Of a stretch of 64,000 nucleotides of DNA, positions 21,585-31,058 are shown one piece after another. Every line of letters begins with the position of its first letter. The first letter of the stretch is position 1. Origin of the DNA: Peribacillus sp. FSL P2-0133. Its GTDB lineage: Bacteria; Bacillota; Bacilli; Bacillales; DSM-1321. Below the pieces are notes generated by a model. That model made no database searches, had not been told where the DNA came from, and saw only the letters and a program-made list of their open reading frames with translations. Where the stretch lies: assembly GCF_037975445.1 (NCBI RefSeq), contig NZ_CP150254.1, forward strand, positions 5,454,001-5,518,000, read 5' to 3'. The position numbers were made by a program, and so were the translations under genes.

Positions 21585-21589
21585 CACTT

Positions 21590-21747
21590 TGTACACAAAA
21601 GGCATCAGAAAACGTATCTTTCATCAAATGATGTTCCCAAACCAACTCCAAAGCAACACCTTCAACTCCTTAGTTATAATTTCTATCCAAATTGTACAAG
21701 CCCTAAAAAAATGTAGGCAAACTCGATTTTCACCGAGTTTGCCTACA
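21590..21747. repeat. Intergenic repeat element (short form) with terminator hairpin
   Basis: The element opens TGTACACAAAAGG and closes with a 15-bp inverted repeat (21711-21725 / 21733-21747; TGTAGGCAAACTCG and complement). On the minus strand this inverted repeat is followed by seven T residues and is itself a good terminator. Ends and hairpin module resemble the elements at 23122-23647 and 33352-33586, but the GC-rich core is missing. It sits between two copies of the yvlB terminator hairpin. Confidence 0.6.
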
Positions 21748-21787
21748 TTCAGAGCCCGCCAGTTATATCAGCGTGCTTTCTTTTTCT

Positions 21788-22888
21788 TCAGGAAACCGTT
21801 ATCGCTGCCGTCTTGGTTTCTGCAAAAACATGGAGCACAGGAACCTCTTCCTTAACCGTCTTAAACTTAAGGACCTTCTGAACCACATCACTTTTCTCTT
21901 CGATGATGGTCATCCCTTCCAAAGTTACATTAAAGCTTCCTAAATTTGATTTCAACTCTCCTTCGATCGCCTTACCTGTTGGCAGGGTCAGCTGGACTTT
22001 TCCAGTGATTGACTTAGCATGGATCGAATCGCAATCCATCCCTGAATTCGTACAGATGATTTCCCCATTGAAAGTTTGGACATCCAATTTCTTGAAGTAT
22101 CCATCGGCATTAATCGCTCCATTCAGGGTCTCGGCTTCCAAGTCATTAAAGTTGGTATCCGCAATGGTGATCATCCCGTTAGCTGTTTCAAGCTCACACG
22201 AATCACCCGTACCCTGCATGATATGAATGGCACCATTCGCCGTCTTCGCTTTAAGGTTCTCTGATTTCAATGATTCAGTCGTGATTGCGCCATTGAACAT
22301 CCTTATATGGATATCCTCATATTCCTTCCTTGGAATGTACATGATCGTATCAACCTTTATGGATTTTTCACGAACCTTGAACCTCAATTTTCCATTTTCA
22401 ATAGTGAAATCGACTTCTTCCAAAAAGTTCTTCCTAGCTTCTTCTATATCTTCCACACGGTATACCTTAGCTTCGCATTCAACCCTGACATCATTATGGT
22501 CCCATGCGGCGATTTTTATTTTCCCATTTGCTATATCCACATCAACTTCATTCAGGAAATCATGATCATGCTGGAAAATATGACTGACCTCCACAGATTT
22601 CCCAAAATTGAAATCAAGGTCCGTTTCTTTGATTTTCTTAAAAGCACTTTCAACGAAATCAATAATCTTTTCTTTCGATGACTGGATATTCTTCTTAAAC
22701 GTATCCTGAGTGCTTCCCTCGCTTTTCTTATCCACGACTACCGTCGATAATTCATTTTGCAATTTCTGCTCTTTAGCTTCACTTTCCTGACTGGCTTTAT
22801 CTAATTCTTCCAATAAGCCCATGGCTTCTTCCGCTGATAACTTTCCATCCTGAATCATTTCTAAGATTTTCTTTCTTTCCTCCTGCAT
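21788..22888 (-). CDS. yvlB: DUF4097 adhesin-like domain protein YvlB
   Basis: The 366-residue protein opens with a SHOCT-like helical segment (ERKKILEMIQDGKLSAEEA). A charged linker follows, then a C-terminal beta-solenoid-like DUF4097 region with repeating units (LKAKTANGAIHIM, LETANGMITIAD, LEAETLNGAINADG, LDVQTFNGEIICT). There is no signal peptide. B. subtilis yvlB belongs to the SigW cell-envelope stress operon yvlABCD. Here it stands alone with its own SigW-type promoter; yvlA, yvlC and yvlD are absent beside it. ATG at 22888 (GAGGA 6 nt upstream) is preferred over 22894. Function unknown. Confidence 0.87.
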   Translation of the reverse strand: MQEERKKILEMIQDGKLSAEEAMGLLEELDKASQESEAKEQKLQNELSTVVVDKKSEGSTQDTFKKNIQSSKEKIIDFVESAFKKIKETDLDFNFGKSVEVSHIFQHDHDFLNEVDVDIANGKIKIAAWDHNDVRVECEAKVYRVEDIEEARKNFLEEVDFTIENGKLRFKVREKSIKVDTIMYIPRKEYEDIHIRMFNGAITTESLKSENLKAKTANGAIHIMQGTGDSCELETANGMITIADTNFNDLEAETLNGAINADGYFKKLDVQTFNGEIICTNSGMDCDSIHAKSITGKVQLTLPTGKAIEGELKSNLGSFNVTLEGMTIIEEKSDVVQKVLKFKTVKEEVPVLHVFAETKTAAITVS

Positions 22889-22926
22889 GAACATTCCTCG
22901 CTTTCTTCTATCATTTTATTCATACA

Positions 22927-22952
22927 TACGCCCAGATATCTAAAAAGTTTCA
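22927..22952 (-). promoter_or_regulatory. SigW-type ECF promoter of yvlB
   Basis: On the minus strand TGAAAC (22947-22952) and CGTA (22927-22930) are separated by 16 nt, the SigW spacing. It lies about 35 nt upstream of the yvlB start. The yvl operon is a known SigW regulon member in B. subtilis. Confidence 0.75.
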
Positions 22953-23087
22953 TAAATACCGTTTTTCCCATCATTCGACAAAGGGAAATGACAATTTCCG
23001 AAAAGGGAGATGTATGATTTCCCCGGAAATATCTTGTTTTCCTATTCTTTAATCAAATGATTGATTAAATGCGCACCGTCATTTTTC

Positions 23088-23116
23088 TACAAAAAAACAA
23101 GCCTGATGGCTTGTTC
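23088..23116 (-). terminator. Distal terminator hairpin of uvrA (duplicated copy)
   Basis: On the minus strand AACAAGCC-ATCA-GGCTTGTT is followed by TTTTTTTG. The same hairpin occurs at 23662-23681 directly after uvrA, but there its T run is interrupted. The two copies are 566 nt apart and enclose two tandem repeat units. Confidence 0.7.
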
Positions 23117-23121
23117 CAGAC

Positions 23122-23384
23122 TGTAGATAAACTTGAAGAAAAGCCGGTTTGCCTACAGTTTTTTATAATAACCGTTCCAAATGATTTCAGAAATCCGCTC
23201 CCTTTCCGCCGACTGTCTGCCAAGCCTCCTCGACGCAAGCGCCTGTGGGGTCTTGGCTAGCCAGTTATTCGGCAGGAGTGTTGCAAATTTCTTCAATCCA
23301 ATAAGGATTACAGTTAAAAAACATGAAGGATAATCTAGTCTTATCTTAAAATCATGTCTCGGGATGACGTTCCGAACCTCTGAT
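23122..23384. repeat. Intergenic repeat element, tandem unit 1
   Basis: This is a 263-nt unit repeated head to tail (next at 23385). It opens with a degenerate hairpin (TGTAGATAAACTT against GGTTTGCCTACA). It contains a GC-rich core (about 23190-23285: CCGCCGACTGTCTGCC, GCCTCCTCGACGCAAGCG, CCTGTGGGGTC) homologous to the cores at 33391-33530 and 54600-54730, then an AT-rich tail. No coding frame is convincing. Confidence 0.85.
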
Positions 23385-23647
23385 TGTAGACAGATTCTAA
23401 GAAAAGCCGGTTTGCCTACAGTTTTTTATAAAAACCATTCCAATTGATTTCAGAAATCCGCTCTTTTTCCGCCGACTGTCTGCCAAGCCTCCTCGACGCA
23501 AGCGCCTGTGGGGTCTTGGCTAGCCAGTTATTCGGCAGGAGTGTCGCAAATTTCTTCAATCCAATGGATTACAGTAAAAAAACATGAAGGATAATCTAGT
23601 CTTTTTTTTAATGATGGTTCGGAATGAGACCGTTCCGAACCCCCTTT
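23385..23647. repeat. Intergenic repeat element, tandem unit 2
   Basis: This is the second copy of the 263-nt unit, differing from unit 1 at scattered positions and in the tail. Near its end is a perfect inverted repeat (GGTTCGGAA at 23616-23624, TTCCGAACC at 23633-23641) followed by CCCCTTTTTT, which on the plus strand looks like a terminator. Confidence 0.85.
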
Positions 23648-23661
23648 TTTCTACAAACAGA

Positions 23662-23681
23662 AACAAGCCTGATGGCTTGTT
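23662..23681 (-). terminator. Proximal terminator hairpin of uvrA
   Basis: The 8-bp stem AACAAGCC/GGCTTGTT lies immediately beyond the uvrA stop codon. On the minus strand the tail reads TCTGTTTG, a poor T tract, so the distal copy at 23088-23116 is probably the original terminator. Confidence 0.6.
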
Positions 23682-23684
23682 CTT

Positions 23685-26564
23685 TTAAGCATGTTCATGC
23701 TGAGTTTCTTTTTCTTCAATCCAATTTTCCATACGAATTTGATCACGGGTAAGTACAGGTTTTAAGTATTTTCCCGTATACGATTCGGAAACTTCACATA
23801 TTTTTTCAGGTGTTCCATAAGTGACGATTGTTCCGCCCTTATCTCCGCCTTCCGGTCCCAGGTCAATAATATGGTCCGCCGTCTTGATGACATCCAGATT
23901 ATGCTCGATCACCAGAACTGTATCCCCATTGTCAACCAGCCGCTGCAGAACCTGGAGCAGCCTTGCTATATCGTGGACATGAAGTCCGGTAGTTGGTTCA
24001 TCCAAGATATAAAAGGAGCGCCCAGTGGAACGGCGATGCAATTCAGAAGCAAGTTTCACCCTTTGCGCTTCACCGCCTGATAAAGTGGTAGCAGGCTGTC
24101 CAAGCTTGATATAACCCAAACCAACATCATAAATCGTTTGTAGCTTCCGTTTGATTTTTGGGATATTTTCAAAGAAACTAACGCCTTCCTCAACTGTCAT
24201 ATCGAGGATGTCGGAAATGTTTTTCCCTTTATATTTCACTTCAAGAGTTTCCCGGTTATAACGTTTCCCATGACAGATTTCACATGGGACATAGACATCT
24301 GGAAGAAAATGCATTTCAATCTTGATAATGCCATCACCTCGGCATGCTTCACAACGGCCGCCCTTCACATTGAAACTGAACCTTCCTTTTTTATAACCGC
24401 GGATTTTCGCTTCATTAGTCGAGGCAAATACATCACGAACATCATCGAATACACCCGTGTAGGTAGCTGGATTCGATCGTGGGGTTCTGCCGATCGGTGA
24501 TTGATCAATATCAATGACTTTATCTAAATGCTCAATTCCCTTGATCTCACGGAAATCGCCTGGTCTGGCTTTTGCCCTATTCAGCTTTTGAGCCAACGAT
24601 TTATGGAGGATCTCATTCACTAATGTACTTTTCCCTGATCCAGAGACTCCTGTAACGGCTGTAAAGACTCCAAGTGGGAATTTCACATTAACGTTTTTCA
24701 AATTATTTTCCTTGGCACCTTTTATTTCAATGACACGGCCATCATTTTTCCGGCGTTCCAATGGCAATGGAATGAATTTCTTCCCTGCTAAATATTGGCC
24801 CGTTAAGGATTTAGGGTTATTCATGACCTCTTCCGGAGTACCAGCGGCCACTATTTCCCCTCCATGCGCTCCTGCTCCAGGACCAACATCAATCAAATAG
24901 TCCGCAGCAATCATCGTATCTTCATCATGCTCGACAACAATCAGGGTGTTCCCGATTTCGCGCATATTCTTCAATGTTTCGATCAATCGATCGTTATCCC
25001 TCTGATGCAGCCCTATTGAAGGTTCATCCAAAATATAGAGTACTCCCGTCAATCGGGAACCGATCTGCGTAGCCAATCGTATACGCTGCGCTTCACCGCC
25101 TGATAATGTTCCCGCTGCCCTGCTCAACGTCAAATATTCCAAACCTACATTAGCCAGGAAACCGAGCCGCTCACGAATTTCACGTAAAATCAATCTCGCA
25201 ATTGCAGCTTCCTTTTCAGTCAAATCAAGCTCATCGAAAAATACTAACGCATCTTCCACTGATAAAGCTGTCGTTTCACTTATATGGACCCCTTGAATGA
25301 GCACGGAAAGACTCTCTTTTTTTAATCGATGACCCTTACAGGTCGGACAGTGATGTTCTGACATATATTTCTGCATTTGCTCACGAATATAGTCTGAACT
25401 CGTCTCCTTGAAGCGCCTTTCGATGTTTCTTAACACTCCTTCAAAAGGAATATATCCTTCTTGCACTCTTCCAAAATCATTTTTATAGCGGAAATGAATC
25501 TTATCTTTACCTGAACCAAGCAAGACCTTATCCATCTTCTCTTCCGGTAAATCTTTAACGGGCACATCCATATCTATCCCATAATGGTTGGCTACCGCTT
25601 CAAGGAGCTGCGGATAATATTGAGAACTCGTCGGCTCCCATGGTGCAATCGCATGTTGGCGGAGGCTTAATTCGTTATTCGGGATGACCAGATCACGGTC
25701 CACCTCAAGCCTCGCCCCCAAGCCATCACAATCTGGGCATGCCCCAAATGGGCTATTGAAGGAGAACATTCTCGGCTCTAACTCTTCAATCGAAAATCCG
25801 CAGTATGGACAAGCATGATGTTCACTGAACAGCAGCTCTTCCTCACCCATGACGTCAATGATGACTTTGCCTTCGCCAAGCTGCAAAGCACTTTCCAATG
25901 AATCTGCGAGCCGCGCCATGATACCCTCTTTAATGACGATCCGGTCTATGATGACTTCAATTGAATGCTTTTTATTCTTTTCGAGAGTGATCTCCTCGCT
26001 GAGATCATGCATTTCCCCATTCACACGAATGCGGACATATCCTTGTTTCTTAACTTCCTCCAAGACTTTTGCATGTGTCCCTTTTCTGCCCGAGACAAGC
26101 GGTGCCAATACCTGAAGCTTGGTTCGTTCAGGGTAATCAAGAATGCGGTCCACCATTTGCTCAATCGTTTGTGAGGTGATTTCAATATTATGGATCGGAC
26201 AGGTCGGCCTGCCGACCCGTGCAAATAACAGCCTTAAATAATCATAGATCTCCGTAACAGTCCCTACGGTTGAACGAGGATTTCGACTGGTCGTTTTCTG
26301 GTCTATGGAAATGGCTGGTGACAAACCTTCGATCGCATCGACATCCGGTTTATCCACTTGGCCTAAGAATTGACGAGCATAAGCGGACAGTGATTCTACA
26401 TAACGTCTTTGCCCTTCTGCATAAATCGTATCAAAAGCCAAGGAAGACTTTCCAGATCCGGATAATCCGGTCAGTACAACAAGTTTGTCTCTCGGTATCG
26501 TGATATCAATATTCTTTAAATTGTTGGCCCTGGCGCCTTTTATCACAATTTTATCCATTGCCAT
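23685..26564 (-). CDS. uvrA: Excinuclease ABC subunit A
   Basis: The 959-residue ABC-type ATPase recognises DNA lesions and loads UvrB in nucleotide excision repair. It has two ABC modules: Walker [10 protein letters not shown] (about 31-39) and GVSGSGKST (about 640), with LSGGEAQR signatures. It also has two zinc modules (CPYCGF...CPDC near 250-280 and CEACRGDG...CEICHG near 740-765). The start at 26564 ([11 protein letters not shown]) has an AAGGGTGA RBS and follows uvrB by 6 nt, forming a uvrBA operon. Confidence 0.98.
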   Translation of the reverse strand: MAMDKIVIKGARANNLKNIDITIPRDKLVVLTGLSGSGKSSLAFDTIYAEGQRRYVESLSAYARQFLGQVDKPDVDAIEGLSPAISIDQKTTSRNPRSTVGTVTEIYDYLRLLFARVGRPTCPIHNIEITSQTIEQMVDRILDYPERTKLQVLAPLVSGRKGTHAKVLEEVKKQGYVRIRVNGEMHDLSEEITLEKNKKHSIEVIIDRIVIKEGIMARLADSLESALQLGEGKVIIDVMGEEELLFSEHHACPYCGFSIEELEPRMFSFNSPFGACPDCDGLGARLEVDRDLVIPNNELSLRQHAIAPWEPTSSQYYPQLLEAVANHYGIDMDVPVKDLPEEKMDKVLLGSGKDKIHFRYKNDFGRVQEGYIPFEGVLRNIERRFKETSSDYIREQMQKYMSEHHCPTCKGHRLKKESLSVLIQGVHISETTALSVEDALVFFDELDLTEKEAAIARLILREIRERLGFLANVGLEYLTLSRAAGTLSGGEAQRIRLATQIGSRLTGVLYILDEPSIGLHQRDNDRLIETLKNMREIGNTLIVVEHDEDTMIAADYLIDVGPGAGAHGGEIVAAGTPEEVMNNPKSLTGQYLAGKKFIPLPLERRKNDGRVIEIKGAKENNLKNVNVKFPLGVFTAVTGVSGSGKSTLVNEILHKSLAQKLNRAKARPGDFREIKGIEHLDKVIDIDQSPIGRTPRSNPATYTGVFDDVRDVFASTNEAKIRGYKKGRFSFNVKGGRCEACRGDGIIKIEMHFLPDVYVPCEICHGKRYNRETLEVKYKGKNISDILDMTVEEGVSFFENIPKIKRKLQTIYDVGLGYIKLGQPATTLSGGEAQRVKLASELHRRSTGRSFYILDEPTTGLHVHDIARLLQVLQRLVDNGDTVLVIEHNLDVIKTADHIIDLGPEGGDKGGTIVTYGTPEKICEVSESYTGKYLKPVLTRDQIRMENWIEEKETQHEHA

Positions 26565-26570
26565 GTTTCG

Positions 26571-28556
26571 TCACCCTTCCGCTTTCAACTCTAGTAATAA
26601 ATCACGCAGCTCGGCAGCTCGCTCGAAATCCAGTGCCTTTGCCGCTTCCTTCATTTCTTTTTCCATGCTCTCCATCACTTTTAAACGCTCTTTTTTAGGG
26701 AGCTTCGCGAGGCTTGGTGCAAGGTCTTCTTTATACTCTTCGCCTTCTTCGGCTACATGAGTCGCCCTTATGGAGTCACGGATATCCTTTTGAATGGTTT
26801 GAGGCATTATTCCATGCTCTTTATTATAATCTTCCTGGATTTCACGGCGCCGCCTCGTTTCATTGATGGCAAGTTCCATCGAATTCGTGATGCGGTCTGC
26901 ATACATGATGACGTGACCGTTGGCATTACGGGCTGCACGGCCCATTGTTTGAATAAGCGAACGTTCCGAGCGAAGGAACCCTTCCTTATCGGCATCCAGA
27001 ATGGTCACCAACGACACTTCCGGTATATCCAGGCCTTCCCTTAAAAGGTTGATTCCAACGAGTACATCATATTTGCCCATTCGAAGTTCCCGGATGATTT
27101 CTATCCTTTCCAAGGTCTTCACTTCCGAATGAAGATATTGGACCTTGATGCCGATTTCCTTTAAATAATCAGTTAAATCTTCGGACATCTTTTTCGTCAA
27201 GGTCGTAATGAGCACACGCTCGTTCTTTTTGACGCGCTCCTGTATTTCACCGATCATGTCATCTATCTGCCCTTCAATCGGCCGCACTTCTACCGTCGGA
27301 TCCAGCAATCCGGTAGGACGGATGATCTGCTGAACCATTTCTGGCGTATGTTCGAGTTCATATGGTCCCGGAGTTGCAGAAACGAATATGGATTGATGTA
27401 CCTTTTTTTCAAATTCTTCAAATCTTAGCGGGCGGTTATCTTTTGCAGACGGCAGACGGAAGCCATGATCGACGAGCACTTGCTTCCGCGCCTGATCTCC
27501 ATTGAACATTCCGCGGATTTGCGAAAGGGTTACGTGTGATTCGTCCACGACCAATAGGAAGTCCTCTGGAAAGTAATCCATTAAAGTGTATGGTGTCGCA
27601 CCTGAGGGACGAAGGGTTAAATGGCGGGAATAGTTCTCGATCCCTGAACAAAAGCCCATTTCCCGCATCATTTCCAAATCATAACGGGTCCGCTGCTCCA
27701 AGCGCTGTGCTTCAAGGAGTTTTTCATCTTCCCTTAATTCCTTCAATCGCTCTTCCAGTTCCGTTTCGATATTTTGAATGGCTATCCGCATTTTCTCTTC
27801 GCGGGTTACGAAGTGGGAAGCCGGGAAAATCGCGATATGTTCCCGTTCACCAGTAATTTCACCAGTCAGGGCATCGACTTCACGGATGCGGTCAATCTCA
27901 TCCCCGAAAAACTCGACCCGTACGCAATGTTCATCACGTGAAGCCGGGAAAATTTCGACCACGTCGCCGCGAACGCGGAAGGTCCCCCGTTGGAAAGCAA
28001 TATCATTCCTCTCATATTGAATATCCACGAGTCTGTGCAGCAAGGCATTCCGGTCTATTTCCATGCCTGTTCGGAGGGAAACAACCATCTCCCCGTACTC
28101 TTCAGGGGAACCGAGCCCATATATGCACGAAACACTGGCAATGATGATGACATCTTTCCTTTCGAACAAAGATGAGGTTGCCGAGTGACGCAGTTTATCG
28201 ATTTCATCATTGATGCTTGCATCTTTTTCGATGAATGTATCCGTGGATGGAACATAAGCCTCTGGCTGGTAGTAATCATAATAGCTAACGAAGTATTCAA
28301 CGGCATTATTAGGGAAGAACTCTTTGAACTCACTGTAAAGCTGCCCTGCCAACGTTTTATTGTGGGCAATGACAAGAGTCGGTTTATTGATTCTTTGAAT
28401 CACATTGGAAACGGTGAACGTTTTCCCTGTCCCCGTTGCCCCCAATAGCGTCTGCATTTCCTTGCCTTCCTTAATCCCTTCGACCAGCATTTCAATCGCT
28501 GCCGGTTGATCTCCTTGAGGAGAGTATTTTGAGACTAACTCAAACTTATCCTTCAC
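26571..28556 (-). CDS. uvrB: Excinuclease ABC subunit B
   Basis: The 661-residue helicase-like damage-verification subunit has Walker A GATGTGKT (about 38-45), the beta-hairpin region [12 protein letters not shown], helicase motif [16 protein letters not shown], and a C-terminal UVR domain ([15 protein letters not shown]) that contacts UvrC. AGGAGG stands upstream of both TTG (28559) and GTG (28556); GTG matches the B. subtilis start MKDRFELVSKY. It is preceded by an extended -10 promoter and a LexA-like box, and followed by uvrA. Confidence 0.97.
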   Translation of the reverse strand: MKDKFELVSKYSPQGDQPAAIEMLVEGIKEGKEMQTLLGATGTGKTFTVSNVIQRINKPTLVIAHNKTLAGQLYSEFKEFFPNNAVEYFVSYYDYYQPEAYVPSTDTFIEKDASINDEIDKLRHSATSSLFERKDVIIIASVSCIYGLGSPEEYGEMVVSLRTGMEIDRNALLHRLVDIQYERNDIAFQRGTFRVRGDVVEIFPASRDEHCVRVEFFGDEIDRIREVDALTGEITGEREHIAIFPASHFVTREEKMRIAIQNIETELEERLKELREDEKLLEAQRLEQRTRYDLEMMREMGFCSGIENYSRHLTLRPSGATPYTLMDYFPEDFLLVVDESHVTLSQIRGMFNGDQARKQVLVDHGFRLPSAKDNRPLRFEEFEKKVHQSIFVSATPGPYELEHTPEMVQQIIRPTGLLDPTVEVRPIEGQIDDMIGEIQERVKKNERVLITTLTKKMSEDLTDYLKEIGIKVQYLHSEVKTLERIEIIRELRMGKYDVLVGINLLREGLDIPEVSLVTILDADKEGFLRSERSLIQTMGRAARNANGHVIMYADRITNSMELAINETRRRREIQEDYNKEHGIMPQTIQKDIRDSIRATHVAEEGEEYKEDLAPSLAKLPKKERLKVMESMEKEMKEAAKALDFERAAELRDLLLELKAEG

Positions 28557-28649
28557 CAAGCATAGCCTCCTATTGAAATATTTTTATATGAAAACGGGAC
28601 ATGCCTATATCCCTTCTATTTATTCCGGTTTAATAAAGCATATATACAC

Positions 28650-28655
28650 ATTCTA
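28650..28655 (-). promoter_or_regulatory. Extended -10 promoter of uvrB
   Basis: On the minus strand TGGTAGAAT gives an extended -10 (TGN plus TAGAAT), about 95 nt upstream of the start. The -35 is weak. Confidence 0.45.
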
Positions 28656-28687
28656 CCACATTAGCCTTAAAACAAACCAGCAATAAG

Positions 28688-28701
28688 CGAACATCCATTC
28701 T
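28688..28701. promoter_or_regulatory. LexA (SOS) box upstream of uvrB
   Basis: CGAACATCCATTCT matches the Gram-positive LexA/DinR consensus CGAAC-N4-GTTCG with changes only in the second half-site. uvrB is a known SOS gene in B. subtilis. The box lies 33-46 nt upstream of the proposed -10. Confidence 0.5.
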
Positions 28702-28754
28702 ATTTTTGTTTTATGGAATTCATGATGTGTTGAGGGGAATGACATGTTTGAGTA

Positions 28755-28783
28755 CAAAAAAAGCACCTTTAGTGTCAGGCGCT
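28755..28783 (-). terminator. Terminator of csbA
   Basis: On the minus strand AGCGCC-TGACACTAAA-GGTGCT is followed by TTTTTT. The csbA TGA stop codon lies inside the hairpin. Confidence 0.75.
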
Positions 28784-29005
28784 CTTGGATGTACGTTTCA
28801 TCATTCTTTTTGATAACCAAAATCCAACTGTCAGGGATAAGGCATCGACGATGATCAATAAGTTTGTATGCGTATAACCTTTATATGCAGAAGCTGTAAT
28901 CAAGGCAACAGTTAAAACAAGGCCCACGACATTGTTATAGGTGACTCTTGAAAATAGCATGACAAGTAGACAAGGAAGGAAAAGGGCAGAAAGAATTTTA
29001 ATCAT
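28775..29005 (-). CDS. csbA: CsbA family small membrane protein
   Basis: The 76-residue protein is almost entirely two to three hydrophobic segments with a basic C-terminal tail (SKRMMKRTSKS). It matches B. subtilis CsbA in length, pattern (MLFSRVTYNNVVGLVLT against a VVLFTRVTFNHYVAIALT-like sequence) and place directly upstream of uvrBA. CsbA is SigB-controlled in B. subtilis; its function is unknown. I could not find a clear SigB promoter here. RBS AAAGGAGATG is good. Confidence 0.85.
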   Translation of the reverse strand: MIKILSALFLPCLLVMLFSRVTYNNVVGLVLTVALITASAYKGYTHTNLLIIVDALSLTVGFWLSKRMMKRTSKSA

Positions 29006-29141
29006 TTTTTCATCTCCTTTATAAGAGAAAAATAGAGTAGTTTCAGTTTAAATGATTATCAAGTTTTTTGCCAATCAATTTCCTACTTGATTTTCAAGGC
29101 ATCATCAGAAGAGCATTCCACATATCCTCCAATTATGCCCA

Positions 29142-29183
29142 TAAAAAAAAGAGGCAAACCCCTTTAAAGGGAAGTTTGCTTCT
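29142..29183 (-). terminator. Terminator of the catalase gene
   Basis: On the minus strand, a 12- to 14-bp stem (GAAGCAAACTTCCC against GGGGTTTGCCTC) is followed by eight T residues. Confidence 0.85.
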
Positions 29184-29194
29184 TTTCAGCCCAC

Positions 29195-30772
29195 TCAATA
29201 TGGATCCGCTTCATGTCCTTTTCTAACGGCGTCCTCAGGGTTATCCGTCCCACCCAGAGGTTTTGAAGAGTCCGTATGTTCAGAAGCCGCGGCCAGTCCC
29301 TCTTTCAATCTGCGGCCATACTCTTCATCGGCCTCTTCGGCAAGAGCTATCATTTTTTCCTGAATGCGCTTGTCGGCAGGAGCCAATGCCGCCACTAAAT
29401 TGGAAATTAAATCGTCTTTTTCCCAATCCTCGAATTCACGGAATGTTTCACCAGCCTGTTTCGTATTGTTTTGGCGATCGATTGTCTCACGAACAAGTTT
29501 CCCTTCCACCATAGGTGTATACTCCTTGCCCGTCTGCTTGGCTTCTTTCAAGCCGCCGACAGTTGATGGTTCGTAGTTGATGTGGGGGCTTTGGCTGCCT
29601 CTGCCAACTTCATATTGCATCTGTCCGCCAGTCTGATTCGTGGCTGTTGGTTTCTTTGGAGCATTAATCGGCAATTGCAGATAATTCGCACCAACACGGT
29701 GGCGCTGTGTATCGGAATAAGAGAATGTACGTCCCTGTAACATCTTGTCATCAGAAAAGTCCAGTCCATCCACTAGGACACCGGTGCCGAATGCAGCCTG
29801 TTCTACTTCAGTGAAATAGTCTTCAGGGTTTTTATTCAAAACCATCGTACCGACATGCAGCCATGGGAACTCATCTTTCGGCCAGATTTTCGTATCATCC
29901 AGCGGATCAAAATCCAACTCAGGATGATCATCATCACTCATGATCTGTACGTTGAGATCCCATTCAGGATAGTCCCCGCGTTCGATCGCTTCATATAGAT
30001 CCTGTGTGGCATGATTGAAATTCGTAGCTTGAATTTCATTTGCCTCTTGCTGTGTCAGGTTCTTGATCCCTTGTTTCGGTTCCCAATGATACTTGACAAG
30101 CACCGCTTTCCCTTCCTCATTGACCCATTTATAAGTATTGACCCCTGACCCTTGCATCATGCGGTAGTTAGCTGGAATGCCCCATGGGGAAAACACAAAG
30201 GTAATCATATGGAATGTTTCAGGTGAGCTCGAGCAAAAATCGAAAATCCTCCTGCCGTCCTGAATGTTCGTGACCGGATCGGGTTTGAAGGCATGAATCA
30301 AATCCGGGAATTTCATGGCATCACGGATAAAGAAAATTTTCAGGTTATTGCCTACAAGATCCCAGTTTCCATCCTCCGTATAAAATTTAACCGCAAATCC
30401 CCTGGGATCACGTAACGTTTCCGGGGACGTCCCTCCATGAATAACAGATGAAAATCTCACGAATACCGGGGTTTTTTTACCTTCTTCCTGAAAAACCTTC
30501 GCTCTCGTATATTTTGAAATAGGCTCTTCCCCCGCTTTACCGGTCGGAACGAAATAACCATGTGCACCTGCACCACGGGCGTGCACCACCCGTTCAGGGA
30601 TACGCTCCCTATCGAAGTGGCTGATCTTTTCCAGGAAATCATAGTTCTCAAGTGTACTAGGTCCTCTGTTTCCTACAGTTCTAAGACTCTGGTTATTCGT
30701 TACCGGGTGCCCTTGCCTGTTCGTTAATGTTTCTTTCGATTCATCATTTGGTTTTTTGGATTTATCAGACAA
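29195..30772 (-). CDS. Heme catalase
   Basis: The 525-residue monofunctional heme catalase decomposes hydrogen peroxide. The active-site His lies in [14 protein letters not shown], the Asn in [20 protein letters not shown] sequence, and the proximal heme Tyr in [17 protein letters not shown]. The C-terminal part ([22 protein letters not shown]) is a small-subunit-type tail extended by a short acidic end. The TTG start at 30772 has AGAGGAGG 7 nt upstream; the longer frame to 30802 has no RBS. It is similar to but not the same as KatA or KatX of B. subtilis. It is divergent from the MMPL gene. No PerR box was found. Confidence 0.92.
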   Translation of the reverse strand: MSDKSKKPNDESKETLTNRQGHPVTNNQSLRTVGNRGPSTLENYDFLEKISHFDRERIPERVVHARGAGAHGYFVPTGKAGEEPISKYTRAKVFQEEGKKTPVFVRFSSVIHGGTSPETLRDPRGFAVKFYTEDGNWDLVGNNLKIFFIRDAMKFPDLIHAFKPDPVTNIQDGRRIFDFCSSSPETFHMITFVFSPWGIPANYRMMQGSGVNTYKWVNEEGKAVLVKYHWEPKQGIKNLTQQEANEIQATNFNHATQDLYEAIERGDYPEWDLNVQIMSDDDHPELDFDPLDDTKIWPKDEFPWLHVGTMVLNKNPEDYFTEVEQAAFGTGVLVDGLDFSDDKMLQGRTFSYSDTQRHRVGANYLQLPINAPKKPTATNQTGGQMQYEVGRGSQSPHINYEPSTVGGLKEAKQTGKEYTPMVEGKLVRETIDRQNNTKQAGETFREFEDWEKDDLISNLVAALAPADKRIQEKMIALAEEADEEYGRRLKEGLAAASEHTDSSKPLGGTDNPEDAVRKGHEADPY

Positions 30773-30859
30773 AAATATACCTCCTCTGTTAATAAAAGCC
30801 ACAATACTAGTATACTTTCCCCTTTTCCCTATATTTCACTCTTCAATCTTCAAATTTAA

Positions 30860-30887
30860 TTGAAATTAGTTAAATTCCCCCTATATA
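30860..30887 (+). promoter_or_regulatory. SigA-type promoter upstream of the MMPL gene
   Basis: TTGAAA (30860-30865) and TATATA (30882-30887) are separated by 16 nt. A second TATAAT without a good -35 stands at 30933-30938. Confidence 0.45.
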
Positions 30888-31058
30888 TCGCTGATCATAT
30901 GTTTATGCCATTAACAACTGGTGTAAATCATATAATGATAAGTAAGCTTTGAAGCATTTAGTAGAAACATGGAGGAAGCATACCCATTTTTGTATATGAC
31001 AACAGCGCTCCATTATAATGAACTAAGGATAAAATATTCAAAAAGCGGGGTGCCTTCA

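Noticed and set aside
23122..23647. Possible CRISPR array
   Set aside because: Only two 263-nt units with no short repeats and spacers and no cas genes nearby; they are intergenic repeat elements.
29006..29110. SigB promoter of csbA
   Set aside because: csbA is SigB-controlled in B. subtilis, but no GTTTAA/GGGTAT pair with proper spacing is visible here.
30969..31058. N-terminal extension of the MMPL transporter from ATG 30969
   Set aside because: It has no ribosome site and the 30 residues are unlike the family, whereas TTG 31059 has GGGGTG 6 nt upstream.
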